DNA of 64,000 nucleotides from JAGOEF01 sp964511665 (GCA_964511665.1 CAZEHA010000002.1:1-64000); one strand, 5' to 3'. Positions 1-9,705 are shown, counted from the first letter of the stretch. Program-made: numbers and translations. Notes: generated by a model not told the origin, from the letters alone.

Positions 1-8
1 TAAAGATT

Positions 9-218
9 TCAATTAAGATTACAAGAATGTGGTCTAAAGAATGGGGAGTAGTTTAGTGTTTTTGTATCGGCAACTGTATAAAAACCCTGTTGATGCCCCG
101 AATACATATATTGCTCAGCAAGTTGAAGGTTCAACGATTGCAACTGAGCAAAACTTATAAATGGCAAAAACAGCATCATTAGCACAAAATAAAATCGATA
201 TTTGTAACTATAAACCAT
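9..218 (-). CDS. Small predicted secreted protein, unknown
   Basis: The 69-residue product begins with a basic stretch, then a hydrophobic core (about residues 9-22) ending in SFAQ, a typical Bacteroidota signal-peptidase context. The mature part is only about 45 residues and has no recognised domain. The stop (TGA, read at 9-11) lies just inside the window. It may therefore be a genuine short exported protein, or the 5' piece of a longer gene that has been frameshifted beyond the left edge. An AT-rich gap of about 180 bp separates it from the histidine kinase, also on the minus strand. The signal peptide is visible; the functional status is inference. Confidence 0.4.
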   Translation of the reverse strand: MVYSYKYRFYFVLMMLFLPFISFAQLQSLNLQLAEQYMYSGHQQGFYTVADTKTLNYSPFFRPHSCNLN

Positions 219-400
219 TATTCAGTTAATTACATCAACCATTTATACGGTTATTAACAATAGATTGTTACAAACTTTTTTATTTTAATTTGATTTTTAT
301 CATTTAATCAAAAAAAGCCAATAGATTTTTAGGTAAAATCAATAAAACTTCAGCATGGTTCACGCAGAATTTTGATGGGAGAGCGTTAGTAAAAAATAAG

Positions 401-2041
401 CTATTTCGAGGTATCAGGAGTCGGCATCTTAAAATAAAAACGGGTGCCCTTTTCTATTTCTGATGTAAACCAAATACGCCCTCCCAAAATATCGGAATAC
501 GCTTTTGCAATAGCCAAACCCAGACCTGAGCCTTCGTGTGAGGTAGCCGGGTAGTTTTCGGCTTTCACAAAGCGTTCGAATATGCGTTGTTGTACATTGG
601 GATGAATTCCCGGTCCTGTGTCGGAAACAGAAAAAACCAGTTCTTGATTTTCGACATAAAAACCAAATTCAACAGAACCTGTATCGGTAAATTTTATTGC
701 ATTGCCAATAAGGTTAGTAACTATGCCGTTAAGCATTTCCCTATCGGTCATTACCATTACATCATCGAGATGGGTCGGTGGGGCATATATTAGTTTTAAT
801 CCTTTTTCATTGGCCTGTTGCTCAAAAAACCGAAATTGAAACATGAACAATTCGCTGATATTCACAGGCGTCATACGAGGGATGAGCCGTTGCGACTCGA
901 TATCGGCTATTTCGATGATGTCGTTTATGGTTTTTAGCAATCGGTTTCCGCTTCGTAAAATAATATCGGCATATTCCCTTCGGCGTTTTTCATCAATTTT
1001 AGCTTCGCCCAGCAAGCCTGCAAAGCCAAGGATACCATTAAGCGGCGTTCTTATTTCGTGAGAAATATTTTGCAAAAATATTGTTTTCATCCGATGGCTT
1101 TCTTCAGCTTTTTCTTTGGCTACGAGCAAAGCATCATTGCTTTGCCGAAGGGATTTAGTTTGCTCTTTCACTTGATAGCGCAATAAAAACGCAAACAATG
1201 TTACAATAATCAACACCAACAATATTAATGCAAATACCCAAATAATATAGCGGGGGATTGACCTTTCGGGTGCTTTATAGAACCATCGCTTCAACGACTC
1301 GTAGTATGCCGACTGGGGGTCGTTTTTAAGCAGAGAGATGTTTCTATCGAAAACATCGGCCAATTCGTTGTTGTTTTTTGCAAAAGCAAAATACAGGTCG
1401 GTGGGCAAGAAAATAATACCCGTTGGAATAATACTATGATCGCAATACTCGGAGAAATTAAAAAAACGACCTGCGACCAACAAATCTATTTTTCCCGATT
1501 TTAAAGCATCCACCGATTGGGAATAGTCGGGATAAACCAACAATTCGAAGCTGTATTGGGGCAACAGTACCTTGCGCAGATAGTCCTCCTGTATAGACGA
1601 CTTTAAAACTCCAACGGTTTTTCCTTCCATATCAGAAACTGTGCTTAAATTGGCATGTTGTGTGGTAAATATTTCGAGCCATGAATTCATAACCGATAGT
1701 TTTCCTAGGGTAAACAACGAATCGCGCTCAACAGAATATGCCATATCGGGGAGAACATCTATTTCGCGCATACGAAGCTTCTCAAGTAAGCTATTCCAAT
1801 CGCCGTATACATATTCAACCGTGAAACCTTCATTAGCTGCAATGGCATCAGTGATATCGATGAATATTCCAGCCGGTTTACCGTCTTTATCGATAAAAAG
1901 CTTTGGCGGGTTATCGTAAACACCCACTTTTATATGCTCAGGCATACTATTAGAGCCAGATGCTGCAGACGAAAAAGCATACACCAACAACAACGAAATA
2001 AGAATTGCTTTGCTGAGAATGTGTAGTATGGCTGTCTTCAT
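401..2041 (-). CDS. Sensor histidine kinase with periplasmic solute-binding (SBP_bac_3-like) domain
   Basis: The 546-aa protein has a signal peptide (about 1-28) and a periplasmic domain (about 36-255) resembling family 3 solute-binding proteins of the type found in EvgS/BvgS-like sensors. One strong transmembrane helix follows (about 265-288), then a short coiled linker and a cytoplasmic kinase core. The H-box SHEIRTPLNG places the phospho-acceptor at His328. An N-box (NLIGNAIKFT), a G1 box (DTGPGIHP) and a G2 box (GSGLGLAIAKAY) follow in the HATPase domain. There is no C-terminal receiver domain and no response regulator in the window, so it is an orphan kinase whose partner lies elsewhere. 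Ligand specificity cannot be read; a small amphipathic nutrient such as an amino acid is the usual case for this fold. Confidence 0.88.
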   Translation of the reverse strand: MKTAILHILSKAILISLLLVYAFSSAASGSNSMPEHIKVGVYDNPPKLFIDKDGKPAGIFIDITDAIAANEGFTVEYVYGDWNSLLEKLRMREIDVLPDMAYSVERDSLFTLGKLSVMNSWLEIFTTQHANLSTVSDMEGKTVGVLKSSIQEDYLRKVLLPQYSFELLVYPDYSQSVDALKSGKIDLLVAGRFFNFSEYCDHSIIPTGIIFLPTDLYFAFAKNNNELADVFDRNISLLKNDPQSAYYESLKRWFYKAPERSIPRYIIWVFALILLVLIIVTLFAFLLRYQVKEQTKSLRQSNDALLVAKEKAEESHRMKTIFLQNISHEIRTPLNGILGFAGLLGEAKIDEKRRREYADIILRSGNRLLKTINDIIEIADIESQRLIPRMTPVNISELFMFQFRFFEQQANEKGLKLIYAPPTHLDDVMVMTDREMLNGIVTNLIGNAIKFTDTGSVEFGFYVENQELVFSVSDTGPGIHPNVQQRIFERFVKAENYPATSHEGSGLGLAIAKAYSDILGGRIWFTSEIEKGTRFYFKMPTPDTSK

Positions 2042-2184
2042 AAATAGAATTATTATACCTGTATTTATTAACCAATCTCTTCTATTATCAATCAGGATTG
2101 ACTAACTGACCTATTTCGGCGAACTTGATACACTATAAAAGTTCTTCTATGTTGTACCAACATTGTGAAACTGTAACAAACTTA

Positions 2185-5100
2185 CTATTTCAGGAGTGTA
2201 ACCACTCCAACATATGGAAGTTCACCATTAAACAGATTGACCACATACAAATAAGAACCGGTTGGAACAAGCTTTCCGTTGTAGGTTCCATCCCAAGGAA
2301 CATCGGCTCCTTTGGCTTCGTATAACATCTGCCCCCAGCGATTATAAATTTGGGTAACAGCACCCGGAAACATGCTCAGGTTTTCTACAATAAAGCTATC
2401 GTTAACTCCATCACCGTTTGGTGTAAATGCATTGGGAATTCGAATGCAATCAACCGGGTTGTCAACAAGACTTATTACAGGAAGGCTGAGTTCGCAACCA
2501 CGCACATCGGTTATGGTGAACGAATAATCGCCCTCGATAAGCCCTGCAAAATACTCTATAATAGTTTCGCCTCTACTCCACTGATACACATAAGGCTCTG
2601 TGCCTCCACTAACTATAAGTTCGATGTAGCCATCGTTGTACCCGATACAACTTGGTCCCTGACTTTCGTAATCGACCTGTATTGCAAGTGGTTCGCCAAT
2701 AACAACAGTAGTATCCGATTCACAATTATTAGCATCGGTAACCGTGAGGTAATATATCCCTCCGTACAATCCAGAAATATGTTGCAACGACGATTCGAAG
2801 CCATTGACAAACCATCGGTATGTATATGGACTTGTTCCGCCTGTGATGTTAAGATTAACACTGCCGTCGCGCGACCCATAGCACGATACGTCGTTAGCTG
2901 AAATTACGGTATGCAGAGGCATTGCCGGTTGATTAATAAGCTGCGAACCTGTAACCTGGCATGAATTGGCATCGGAAACCACCACAAAATAGCTACCTGC
3001 CTGAAGGTTCTGAAGATTTGCTGTTGTTGCACCCGAAGACCATGAATAGGAATAATTACCGGTGCCACCTTCTACCTGAGCTTGTATCCGTCCGTCGCTA
3101 TAGCCGTAACAACTCACATGCTGCCCGATAAGGCTAAGAATAAGTGGTTCGGGTTGGGTGACAGTAATCGATTGTGTGCCGCTGCACCCCCAGGCATCGT
3201 TCACAGTAAGGCCATAGGTTCCGGCGGGCATATTTACCAGTGTCGATTGAGTGGCTCCGGTTGACCACTGATAAGAAAACGGAGACATACCACCATCCAT
3301 ACTACCCGAAATAACAGCATTGGCATCGCCATGGCACAATATGGGTGATAGTTGCGAAAGGGTCACGGTGCTAACCCCACTCATCCCAACCAAAACAGTA
3401 TCGATAATAGAACACGAATTGGCATCGGTAAGGGTAATGGAATAACTACCGGGAGCTATGGGTTGCACCGAAGGCATGGGAGAACCATTGCTCCACAGAT
3501 ACTGATAAGGGGGCGTACCCCCGCTTACAGTGGTAGAAACACTTCCCTGACTTTGACCACAGATTAATGGTTCAGAATTAACAACAAGGCTTAATACCTC
3601 AGGTTGTACTATTTCGATACTGGCAACTGCCTGACAACCGGCTATGTCGATAGCTGTAACCTGCCAATTGCCTGCCGCCAGATGAGAATTTACGGCTTGC
3701 TGTGTAGGTGGAGAGTCGCTCCAAACATACGAAAAACCACCATTTCCACCACTAGCTATTGCTGTTGCCATTCCATTATTATAACCGTAACAGCTTACAT
3801 GTTGATTTACAGTAAGCAATATGGTTACTTCCTGAGGTTCTGTAAGGTTGGCAGCCACTGTGCTACTGCATCCATATGCGTCGGAAACAGTGATTGAATA
3901 GTTGCCGGCTCCCATACCTGTGGTAGAGGGTCCGCTTGCACCCGGAGGATTACTCCAAATATACGAATAAGGAGAAGTACCTCCGCTTACAGCAAGCGTT
4001 AAGTTTCCATTATTGTAGCCATAGCAGGTGGGATTGGCAAAGCTATGCACCGAAGCCACAGGGTTACCGGTGACTATTGTTTGTACAGTTGTAGTAGCAG
4101 CACAACCATTTCCGTCGTTGTAAGCATATTGAATACTATGAGTTCCCAAACCGGCAACAGAGGGGTCAAATTGATTTGCGGATATCCCCGGACCACTGAA
4201 AACACCACCTGCAGGTGTTCCTGTTACAGTAACAGCATCGGCACCAAAACAGTACTGATTCGATAGTCCACTGATTTGAACAACTGGTATGGCAAAAACT
4301 TCCACTTGCTGAGATGTAGAATTTGAACACATGTTCCCATCGGTATAGGAATACTCCATAGTATGAACACCAATACCGGCCACAGCCGGATTAAAGGTAT
4401 ATCCCGAAACACCGGGCCCCGAAAGCACACCCCCTACAGGGCTTACCCCAATACTTACAGGAGAAGCATCATCGCAGTAGCCGGCAAGCAAACCGGAAAT
4501 ACTGACAACAGGAAGGGGATTTACCACAATAGGCTCTGTATCGCTATCGCTACACTGGCCATTGGCAATACTATAGGTAATAATATGGCTGCCCTGACCT
4601 GCAGCGTTTGGACTAAAGGTTCCATTTGTAGCATTGGTGATACCTGTACCACTCCAAACACCTCCGCCTGATACAGCCGAAAGATTTACCGGAGATGAGT
4701 TCACACAGAAAGGGCCTGCCGGCGTAATTGAAGCATTCACACCGGCATCAACATGCACAACCAAAGATGAGGAACTTGTGCAAACACCATTGCTCACCGT
4801 GTAAGAAATATTATGGTTACCGGCACCCGCCAGTGCCGGCGAAAACAAACCTGTAGAGGCATTTACACCCGGGCCCGACCAAGTCCCTCCAGGGGTAGCT
4901 GCGTTCAGATTAACCGGCGCATCAGTAATGCAAAAAGGACCTGCCACAGCAACTGAAGCATCGGGTCGGGTTTGTATTACCACATTGGTAGATGCTGTTG
5001 CGGTGCAACCAAAGCTATTACTAACAGTTACTGCGTAATTACCGGCCATTGAAACAGTTGCATTCGAACGACTGGGATTTTGTGTATTAGCAGTCCACGA

Positions 5101-6129
5101 CGCAGGCCCCGACCATGAATAGCCGGTACCACCACTGCTGTTCAAATTCAGGGTTTCGCCCTCACAAATAGGGCTATTACTTGATGCAGAAGGCGTTGGA
5201 ACAGGATTAACTGTAACAGTAGCTGTGGCAGTACCCGTTCCGCCTGCAGGTGATGTTCCTGTAACCGTGTAGGTGGTGGTGGAGCCGGGAGAGACAGTAA
5301 TGCTTGAACCTGTGGCTCCATTGCTCCATACATAAGTGGTTCCCGCAATTGAACTGCTTGCAGTGAGGGTAGCCGACTGACCGGGGCAAATACTGGCATT
5401 GTTTACGGTAATTACAGGATTCACGTTGCTAATCATAATCGACACATCATCAACAAAATAGCGGGTCTGTGTTTTTGAACCCCCAACATTGGTAGTGGTT
5501 GTTTGATTGTCGTAGTAAAAATTACCTATTGTAAAATACTGAAAAGCAGCTGTAGCCGTAAAATTCATCGAAATAAGAGTCCAGCCTGTTTTATCGGTTA
5601 TTATACCGGTGTAATTCACGTGTGGTGTAACACTATACACACACATACTGCTGTTGTAGAACGAACTGGTAGTAAAATACACGCCAATATTGTTGCAAGC
5701 GTACTGACTATAGTCGGCCAACGAAACATAAAATTCGATGGTATATTGCTGCCCTACCACCAAAGGCGACGATAAGCGCCCCTGCAGATATTCCCTATAT
5801 GGCGTACAGCCACCTGCTCCATATACAAAAATTGCACTCATTGCATTGCCTGTGCGTGGCGCTTGTTGGCCTACCGCACTGCCATGGGTTGACCAGGGAC
5901 TACAGAAACAACTGGTAGCCAACGACGAGTGAAAAATATCGGTAGAGCCACCGGTAGGCATAGTCCAGTTGTTTATTGCAGAATTAAATTCACTAGCCGA
6001 AACATACCAACTACACAACACATTACCCATGTTTACACTTTCGAAACTGGGATTCATTACCAAATTTTGGGCGAATGTATTCAGGTTGATTGTGACTATA
6101 GAAATGCAGATTAGTAAAACTCTTACCAT
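2185..6129 (-). CDS. Large T9SS type B secreted protein with SprB-like repeats
   Basis: The 1314-aa protein has a signal peptide (MVRVLLICISIVTINLNTFAQ region, about 1-21). An N-terminal jelly-roll-like module (about 22-230) opens with the NPSFE motif seen in carbohydrate-binding-like domains. Ig/PKD-like repeats follow, built around GGTGYSWSGP and GGVFSGPG motifs. The second half is a series of SprB-like repeats of roughly 75-80 residues, each carrying a cysteine-glycine-tyrosine or similar motif (VSCYGYNNG, VSCYGSRDG) and an SGG-x-SPYxYxW strand. The C-terminus (IPNAFTPNGDGVNDSF to the end) is the gliding-motility-associated CHU_C/type B sorting domain. It should be exported by Sec, moved across the outer membrane by T9SS and held at the surface, as an adhesin or gliding-type filament. 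Long ORFs on the opposite strand here are shadows of the repeats. Confidence 0.9.
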   Translation of the reverse strand: MVRVLLICISIVTINLNTFAQNLVMNPSFESVNMGNVLCSWYVSASEFNSAINNWTMPTGGSTDIFHSSLATSCFCSPWSTHGSAVGQQAPRTGNAMSAIFVYGAGGCTPYREYLQGRLSSPLVVGQQYTIEFYVSLADYSQYACNNIGVYFTTSSFYNSSMCVYSVTPHVNYTGIITDKTGWTLISMNFTATAAFQYFTIGNFYYDNQTTTTNVGGSKTQTRYFVDDVSIMISNVNPVITVNNASICPGQSATLTASSSIAGTTYVWSNGATGSSITVSPGSTTTYTVTGTSPAGGTGTATATVTVNPVPTPSASSNSPICEGETLNLNSSGGTGYSWSGPASWTANTQNPSRSNATVSMAGNYAVTVSNSFGCTATASTNVVIQTRPDASVAVAGPFCITDAPVNLNAATPGGTWSGPGVNASTGLFSPALAGAGNHNISYTVSNGVCTSSSSLVVHVDAGVNASITPAGPFCVNSSPVNLSAVSGGGVWSGTGITNATNGTFSPNAAGQGSHIITYSIANGQCSDSDTEPIVVNPLPVVSISGLLAGYCDDASPVSIGVSPVGGVLSGPGVSGYTFNPAVAGIGVHTMEYSYTDGNMCSNSTSQQVEVFAIPVVQISGLSNQYCFGADAVTVTGTPAGGVFSGPGISANQFDPSVAGLGTHSIQYAYNDGNGCAATTTVQTIVTGNPVASVHSFANPTCYGYNNGNLTLAVSGGTSPYSYIWSNPPGASGPSTTGMGAGNYSITVSDAYGCSSTVAANLTEPQEVTILLTVNQHVSCYGYNNGMATAIASGGNGGFSYVWSDSPPTQQAVNSHLAAGNWQVTAIDIAGCQAVASIEIVQPEVLSLVVNSEPLICGQSQGSVSTTVSGGTPPYQYLWSNGSPMPSVQPIAPGSYSITLTDANSCSIIDTVLVGMSGVSTVTLSQLSPILCHGDANAVISGSMDGGMSPFSYQWSTGATQSTLVNMPAGTYGLTVNDAWGCSGTQSITVTQPEPLILSLIGQHVSCYGYSDGRIQAQVEGGTGNYSYSWSSGATTANLQNLQAGSYFVVVSDANSCQVTGSQLINQPAMPLHTVISANDVSCYGSRDGSVNLNITGGTSPYTYRWFVNGFESSLQHISGLYGGIYYLTVTDANNCESDTTVVIGEPLAIQVDYESQGPSCIGYNDGYIELIVSGGTEPYVYQWSRGETIIEYFAGLIEGDYSFTITDVRGCELSLPVISLVDNPVDCIRIPNAFTPNGDGVNDSFIVENLSMFPGAVTQIYNRWGQMLYEAKGADVPWDGTYNGKLVPTGSYLYVVNLFNGELPYVGVVTLLK

Positions 6130-6442
6130 GTGTTCTATTTTAAATTTGTGTTAAATTAATCAAAAAACAATTACAGCCAAAACTATATATACGTTTTTTA
6201 AAATAATTAAATTAGGCTCCCCACATGCAATTCCTTACATTAGAACATCATATATAAACATTCATGTTTTTTATATATGATTATTTGCCTATATTACATT
6301 TCATTAACATGAAGCATACCTTTATTTTTACAAGCTTTATTTTCGAGAACAATAACGGGATTGCTACATAACACAACAATAGTTGCCAAAGAATTAATTG
6401 TATATATTTGCATGAAAAAACATTCGAACTGCCCATATAACT
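6130..6442. other. AT-rich divergent intergenic region with a near-perfect hairpin
   Basis: This 313-bp gap separates the start of the minus-strand SprB-repeat gene from the plus-strand ppk1. It holds an almost perfect AT-rich inverted repeat at 6247-6281, with a 12-bp perfect outer stem (6247-6258 with 6270-6281) and inner AACA/TGTT pairing. It also holds the candidate ppk1 promoter listed separately. The hairpin is not at the end of any gene, so it is not an obvious terminator; it could be a protein-binding site or a cruciform-prone element. No gene is supported here. A minus-strand ORF at 6281-6706 is a shadow running into ppk1. Confidence 0.45.
6403..6410 (+). promoter_or_regulatory. Candidate -7 promoter element for ppk1
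   Basis: TATATTTG is an exact match to the Bacteroidota -7 consensus TAnnTTTG and lies 32 bp before the ppk1 start codon. A GTTG at 6382-6385 is a weak -33 candidate with 17-bp spacing, shorter than the usual 19-21. Confidence 0.45.
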
Positions 6443-8479
6443 ATGACAAAGAACTTCATCAATCGCGAAATCAGCTGGCTTTCTTTCAACAATCGCGTTT
6501 TGCAAGAAGCAGCCTGCGAAGAAGTACCACTTCACGAACGGATTAAGTTTCTTGGGATTTTCTCGAACAATCTCGATGAATTTTATCGGGTGAGAGTTGC
6601 AACACTGCGCCGTTTGATAAAGGTAAACGAGAAAGATTTTCCCGAAAAATCGAATACATATGCCACTATTGTAAATGAAATCAATCGTATAACTGCCGAT
6701 GGTCACAAGCAGGTTAGTATTATTTTGCAGGGTATTCAGAAAAAATTACAGGAAGAAAACGTATTTCTGATCAGCGAAAAGGATTTAAGCAACGGGCAAG
6801 GCGAATTTATCAGGGAGTTTTTCAGAACACAGGTAAGGCCCAATTTGTTTCCGGTAATTTTAAAACAACTTTCTCGTCCCGATTTACTCAAAGACAGCTC
6901 AATTTATCTTGGTATTATACTCAAGAAACAAGGTAATCGGCAAAAAACCATCTATGCCGCCATCGAAATTCCTGTCGATCAGGTAGATAGGTTTATTGTG
7001 CTTCCACCTGTCGACAACAAACATTTCATTATAAGAGTAGATGATATTATCAGGTATTGCCTCGATGATATTTTTGCCGTGTTCGGTTTTAGTCATTTTG
7101 AAGCCTACACATTTAAACTGACTAGAGATGCAGAACTCGACATAGACGAAGACATTTCGAAAAGTTTTGTTGAACTGATTTCCGACAGCATTAAGGCACG
7201 CGACACCGGTAGCCCTGTGCGGTTTATTTACGATAAAAACATGCCTCCGGCACTGCTCAATGCCATTACCAAAGTTCTTAAGATACGCAAACGCGACACA
7301 GTGATACAGGGGGGAAGGTACCACAACACCAAAGACTTTATGCACTTTCCGAATACTGTGGGGAAAGGCCTATCGTATGAAAGCCTGCCGCCATTACCCA
7401 ACAGCAAAATTCAAAATGGCCGAAAGCTTACCTCGTCGATACGCGACAACGACATCATGCTGCATTACCCCTATCAGCCCTATCAATACTTTATCGATTT
7501 ATTACGAGAAGCTTCCATCGACCCGAGAGTACGATCGATAAAAATGACACTGTACAGACTGGCCAATCCATCGAAAGTGGTAAATGCTCTTATAAATGCC
7601 TGTACCAATGGCAAAAAGGTTACGGTGTTCATGGAGTTTCAGGCACGTTTCGATGAGTCGAATAACATTTACTGGTCAACAAAACTTCAGGAGGCCGGTG
7701 CCCGTATTATAAAAACCATTCCGGGATTTAAGGTTCACTGCAAGCTGGTACTAATAAAACGCATCGAGAATGAACAGGAAAAACGCTATGCAGCCATTAG
7801 CACCGGCAATTTCAACGAAACAACCTCGCGCATATATGCCGACGACACTTTATTTACAGCAAACGAAGAGATTACCGCTGATGTAGAAAAAGTATTTGAA
7901 CTTTTCGAAAGACCTTACAAACCTATTAAATTTCAGCATCTCATCTTAAGCCCATTCCGTACACGAAACTTCTTTTTGGGTTTACTCAACATAGAAATAC
8001 GAAATGCAAAAGCCGGTAAAGAAGCCTGGGCAATGATAAAACTAAACAGTTTATCGGACGATTTGCTTGCAAGAAAACTGCTTCAGGCTGCAGAATGTGG
8101 GGTAAAACTAAAATTAATAGTGCGTGGCATTTGCATAATGCACTCTGATATGCACCCCAATTTAGAAATCATTAGCATTGTCGACAGATTTCTTGAACAT
8201 TCGCGCAACATGGTGTTTTGCAACGATGGCAACCCGCGTTTTTTCATCAGCTCGGCCGATTGGATGATTCGTAACCTCGACAATAGAATTGAAGTTACTA
8301 CACCTATTTACGACCCCGACCTGAAACAAGAAATGATAGATATGCTTAACATTCAATGGGCCGACAACACCAAAGCCCGTATTGTACGCAATTCGCTCGA
8401 AAGTGCAATTAAATCAAACAATGCTGCACCAGCAAGAGCTCAATACGATACGTATAATTACCTAAGAACCAAACAATAG
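6443..8479 (+). CDS. ppk1: Polyphosphate kinase 1
   Basis: The 678-aa product catalyses reversible transfer of the ATP gamma-phosphate to polyphosphate. The N-terminal domain opens with NREISWLSFNNRVLQEA and SNNLDEFYRVRVATL, hallmarks of the family. The phosphodiesterase-like catalytic halves carry the phospho-acceptor histidine in GFKVHCKLVLI at His432, equivalent to E. coli His435. The length is typical of PPK1. The ATG start fits the family N-terminus exactly. It is followed after only 2 bp by ppx, so the two genes that make and break polyphosphate form one transcription unit. That pairing is common and suggests phosphate storage or stress control. Confidence 0.97.
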   Translation: MTKNFINREISWLSFNNRVLQEAACEEVPLHERIKFLGIFSNNLDEFYRVRVATLRRLIKVNEKDFPEKSNTYATIVNEINRITADGHKQVSIILQGIQKKLQEENVFLISEKDLSNGQGEFIREFFRTQVRPNLFPVILKQLSRPDLLKDSSIYLGIILKKQGNRQKTIYAAIEIPVDQVDRFIVLPPVDNKHFIIRVDDIIRYCLDDIFAVFGFSHFEAYTFKLTRDAELDIDEDISKSFVELISDSIKARDTGSPVRFIYDKNMPPALLNAITKVLKIRKRDTVIQGGRYHNTKDFMHFPNTVGKGLSYESLPPLPNSKIQNGRKLTSSIRDNDIMLHYPYQPYQYFIDLLREASIDPRVRSIKMTLYRLANPSKVVNALINACTNGKKVTVFMEFQARFDESNNIYWSTKLQEAGARIIKTIPGFKVHCKLVLIKRIENEQEKRYAAISTGNFNETTSRIYADDTLFTANEEITADVEKVFELFERPYKPIKFQHLILSPFRTRNFFLGLLNIEIRNAKAGKEAWAMIKLNSLSDDLLARKLLQAAECGVKLKLIVRGICIMHSDMHPNLEIISIVDRFLEHSRNMVFCNDGNPRFFISSADWMIRNLDNRIEVTTPIYDPDLKQEMIDMLNIQWADNTKARIVRNSLESAIKSNNAAPARAQYDTYNYLRTKQ

Positions 8480-8481
8480 TT

Positions 8482-9369
8482 ATGATATTTGCCACTATCG
8501 ACATAGGCTCAAATGCAGGACGACTGCTTATTTCGCATGTTTACGAAAAATTCGGCTCGGCACTTACCAGTAAAATTGCTTTGGTGCGCGTTCCATTGCG
8601 TTTGGGAATGGATGTGTTCGAAAAAGGCTATATCAGTTCCGAAAAAGCCGACGACTTGATAAAAGCACTGAAGGCTTACCAATTAATTATGGATATTTAT
8701 AAACCTGTTGCATTCGATGCATGCACCACCTCGGCCATGCGCGAAGCCTCGAATCGCAAAGAGGTACTCGACCGCGTAAAACACGAAACAGGTATTGCAC
8801 TCAGGGTGGTTGATGGTATTGAAGAGGCAAAAATCATCAGCAAGGTAAACAACATTTATATTAACCGTATTTACGACGACACACTGTATGTTGACGTTGG
8901 GGGTGGTAGCACCGAATGCTCGCTGTTTTCGCACGATAAATTCATCACATCGCGCTCGTTCAATATTGGCACCATACGATTGCTTTACGACAAAGTGTAC
9001 TCGGCCGAATGGACAGCCATGCAACATTGGCTCGAAGAATTGCCCACCCACGACGAAAAAGTAAACTGCATTTGCACGGGGGGTAATATCAGTGCGCTTA
9101 CCAAGTTGTTTGGCAATGGCGATTATACCATTAATCGTGCTCAAATAAAATTTGCTTGCGGCGAACTCGAAAAATACAGCTTCGAAGAGCGCATCGAAAA
9201 ATTTTCGCTACGACCCGACCGTGCCGATGTGATTATACCGGCTGCAAAAATTTTCAACAGCATACTAAAATGGGGCAATATCGACACGGTGATTGCGCCG
9301 CAACTTGGCTTGGCCGACGGATTGGCCGTGGATTTGTACCGAAAATACAGCAAAAAAATAAGAGTGTAG
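8482..9369 (+). CDS. ppx: Exopolyphosphatase, Ppx/GppA family
   Basis: The 295-aa protein begins IFATIDIGSNAGRLL, the phosphate-1 loop of the ASKHA actin-like ATPase fold. VDVGGGSTECSLF (about residue 137 onward) is the second phosphate loop, and ICTGGNISAL is a later nucleotide-binding-type glycine motif. At about 300 residues it is the short form without the C-terminal HD-like domain of E. coli Ppx, as is usual in Bacteroidota. It should release orthophosphate from polyphosphate chain ends, or act on pppGpp; the two activities cannot be separated by sequence. It starts 2 bp after the ppk1 stop, so translation is likely coupled. Confidence 0.93.
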   Translation: MIFATIDIGSNAGRLLISHVYEKFGSALTSKIALVRVPLRLGMDVFEKGYISSEKADDLIKALKAYQLIMDIYKPVAFDACTTSAMREASNRKEVLDRVKHETGIALRVVDGIEEAKIISKVNNIYINRIYDDTLYVDVGGGSTECSLFSHDKFITSRSFNIGTIRLLYDKVYSAEWTAMQHWLEELPTHDEKVNCICTGGNISALTKLFGNGDYTINRAQIKFACGELEKYSFEERIEKFSLRPDRADVIIPAAKIFNSILKWGNIDTVIAPQLGLADGLAVDLYRKYSKKIRV

Positions 9370-9705
9370 TTTGGCCTGCAAAGGCAGCAAGCAGGCAACA
9401 TTTGATTATGCAGCAAGCGTGGTGCTTCGAGAGCCTCAGCAACCAACGCTTGCTGCATTTGTTTTAGGTGGACGCTTGCTGCATTTGGTCCACTTATGCC
9501 GCAAGCGTCCACGCTTGCGGCACGTATTAAAAATGAAACAGCCAACAGCGTTATTTTCTGATAACACCCCGAAGTACAAAAGCCTTTCCCTGATGCAACA
9601 GCCCCTCGTTCAAATCAACCTCATATTCGAGTACATGCTGCATACACTTTATGCCGCAAGCGTCCACGCTTGCGGCACGTATTAAAAATGAAACAGCCAA
9701 CAGCG
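9370..9705. repeat. Cluster of REP-like palindromes between convergent genes
   Basis: The 336-bp gap between the 3' ends of ppx and the methyltransferase is filled with copies of a GCAAGCGT/ACGCTTGC core. Arms at 9408-9420 and 9446-9458 (13-bp perfect inverted repeat, ATGCAGCAAGCGT) form one hairpin, and a further right arm lies at 9472-9484. TGCCGCAAGCGT at 9497-9508 pairs with 9511-9522 across a 2-bp spacer. That last palindrome is repeated at 9652-9677. Such elements resemble intergenic REP-type repeats and could also end transcription from both sides. No gene is supported: the ORFs spanning this stretch are built from the repeats. Confidence 0.75.

Noticed and set aside
2350..2901. Long plus-strand ORF (183 codons) opposite the SprB-repeat gene
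   Set aside because: It is antisense to well-supported repeats with a signal peptide and a sorting domain, and its translation has no domain or export signal. It is a shadow of repetitive coding sequence, as are many others inside 2185-6129 and 25437-30137.
2500..5400. Periodic repeats that might suggest a CRISPR array
   Set aside because: The repeat unit is about 230 bp and degenerate, and it translates to SprB-like protein repeats in one frame. There are no short, identical repeats with unique spacers of fixed length.
6281..6706. Minus-strand ORF of 141 codons overlapping the ppk1 start
   Set aside because: It covers the ppk1 promoter and the first 260 bp of the ppk1 gene antisense, and has no recognisable product.
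9371..9685. ORF of 104 codons across the palindromes
   Set aside because: It is made of the repeat copies and carries parts of the duplicated methyltransferase end in the wrong orientation.
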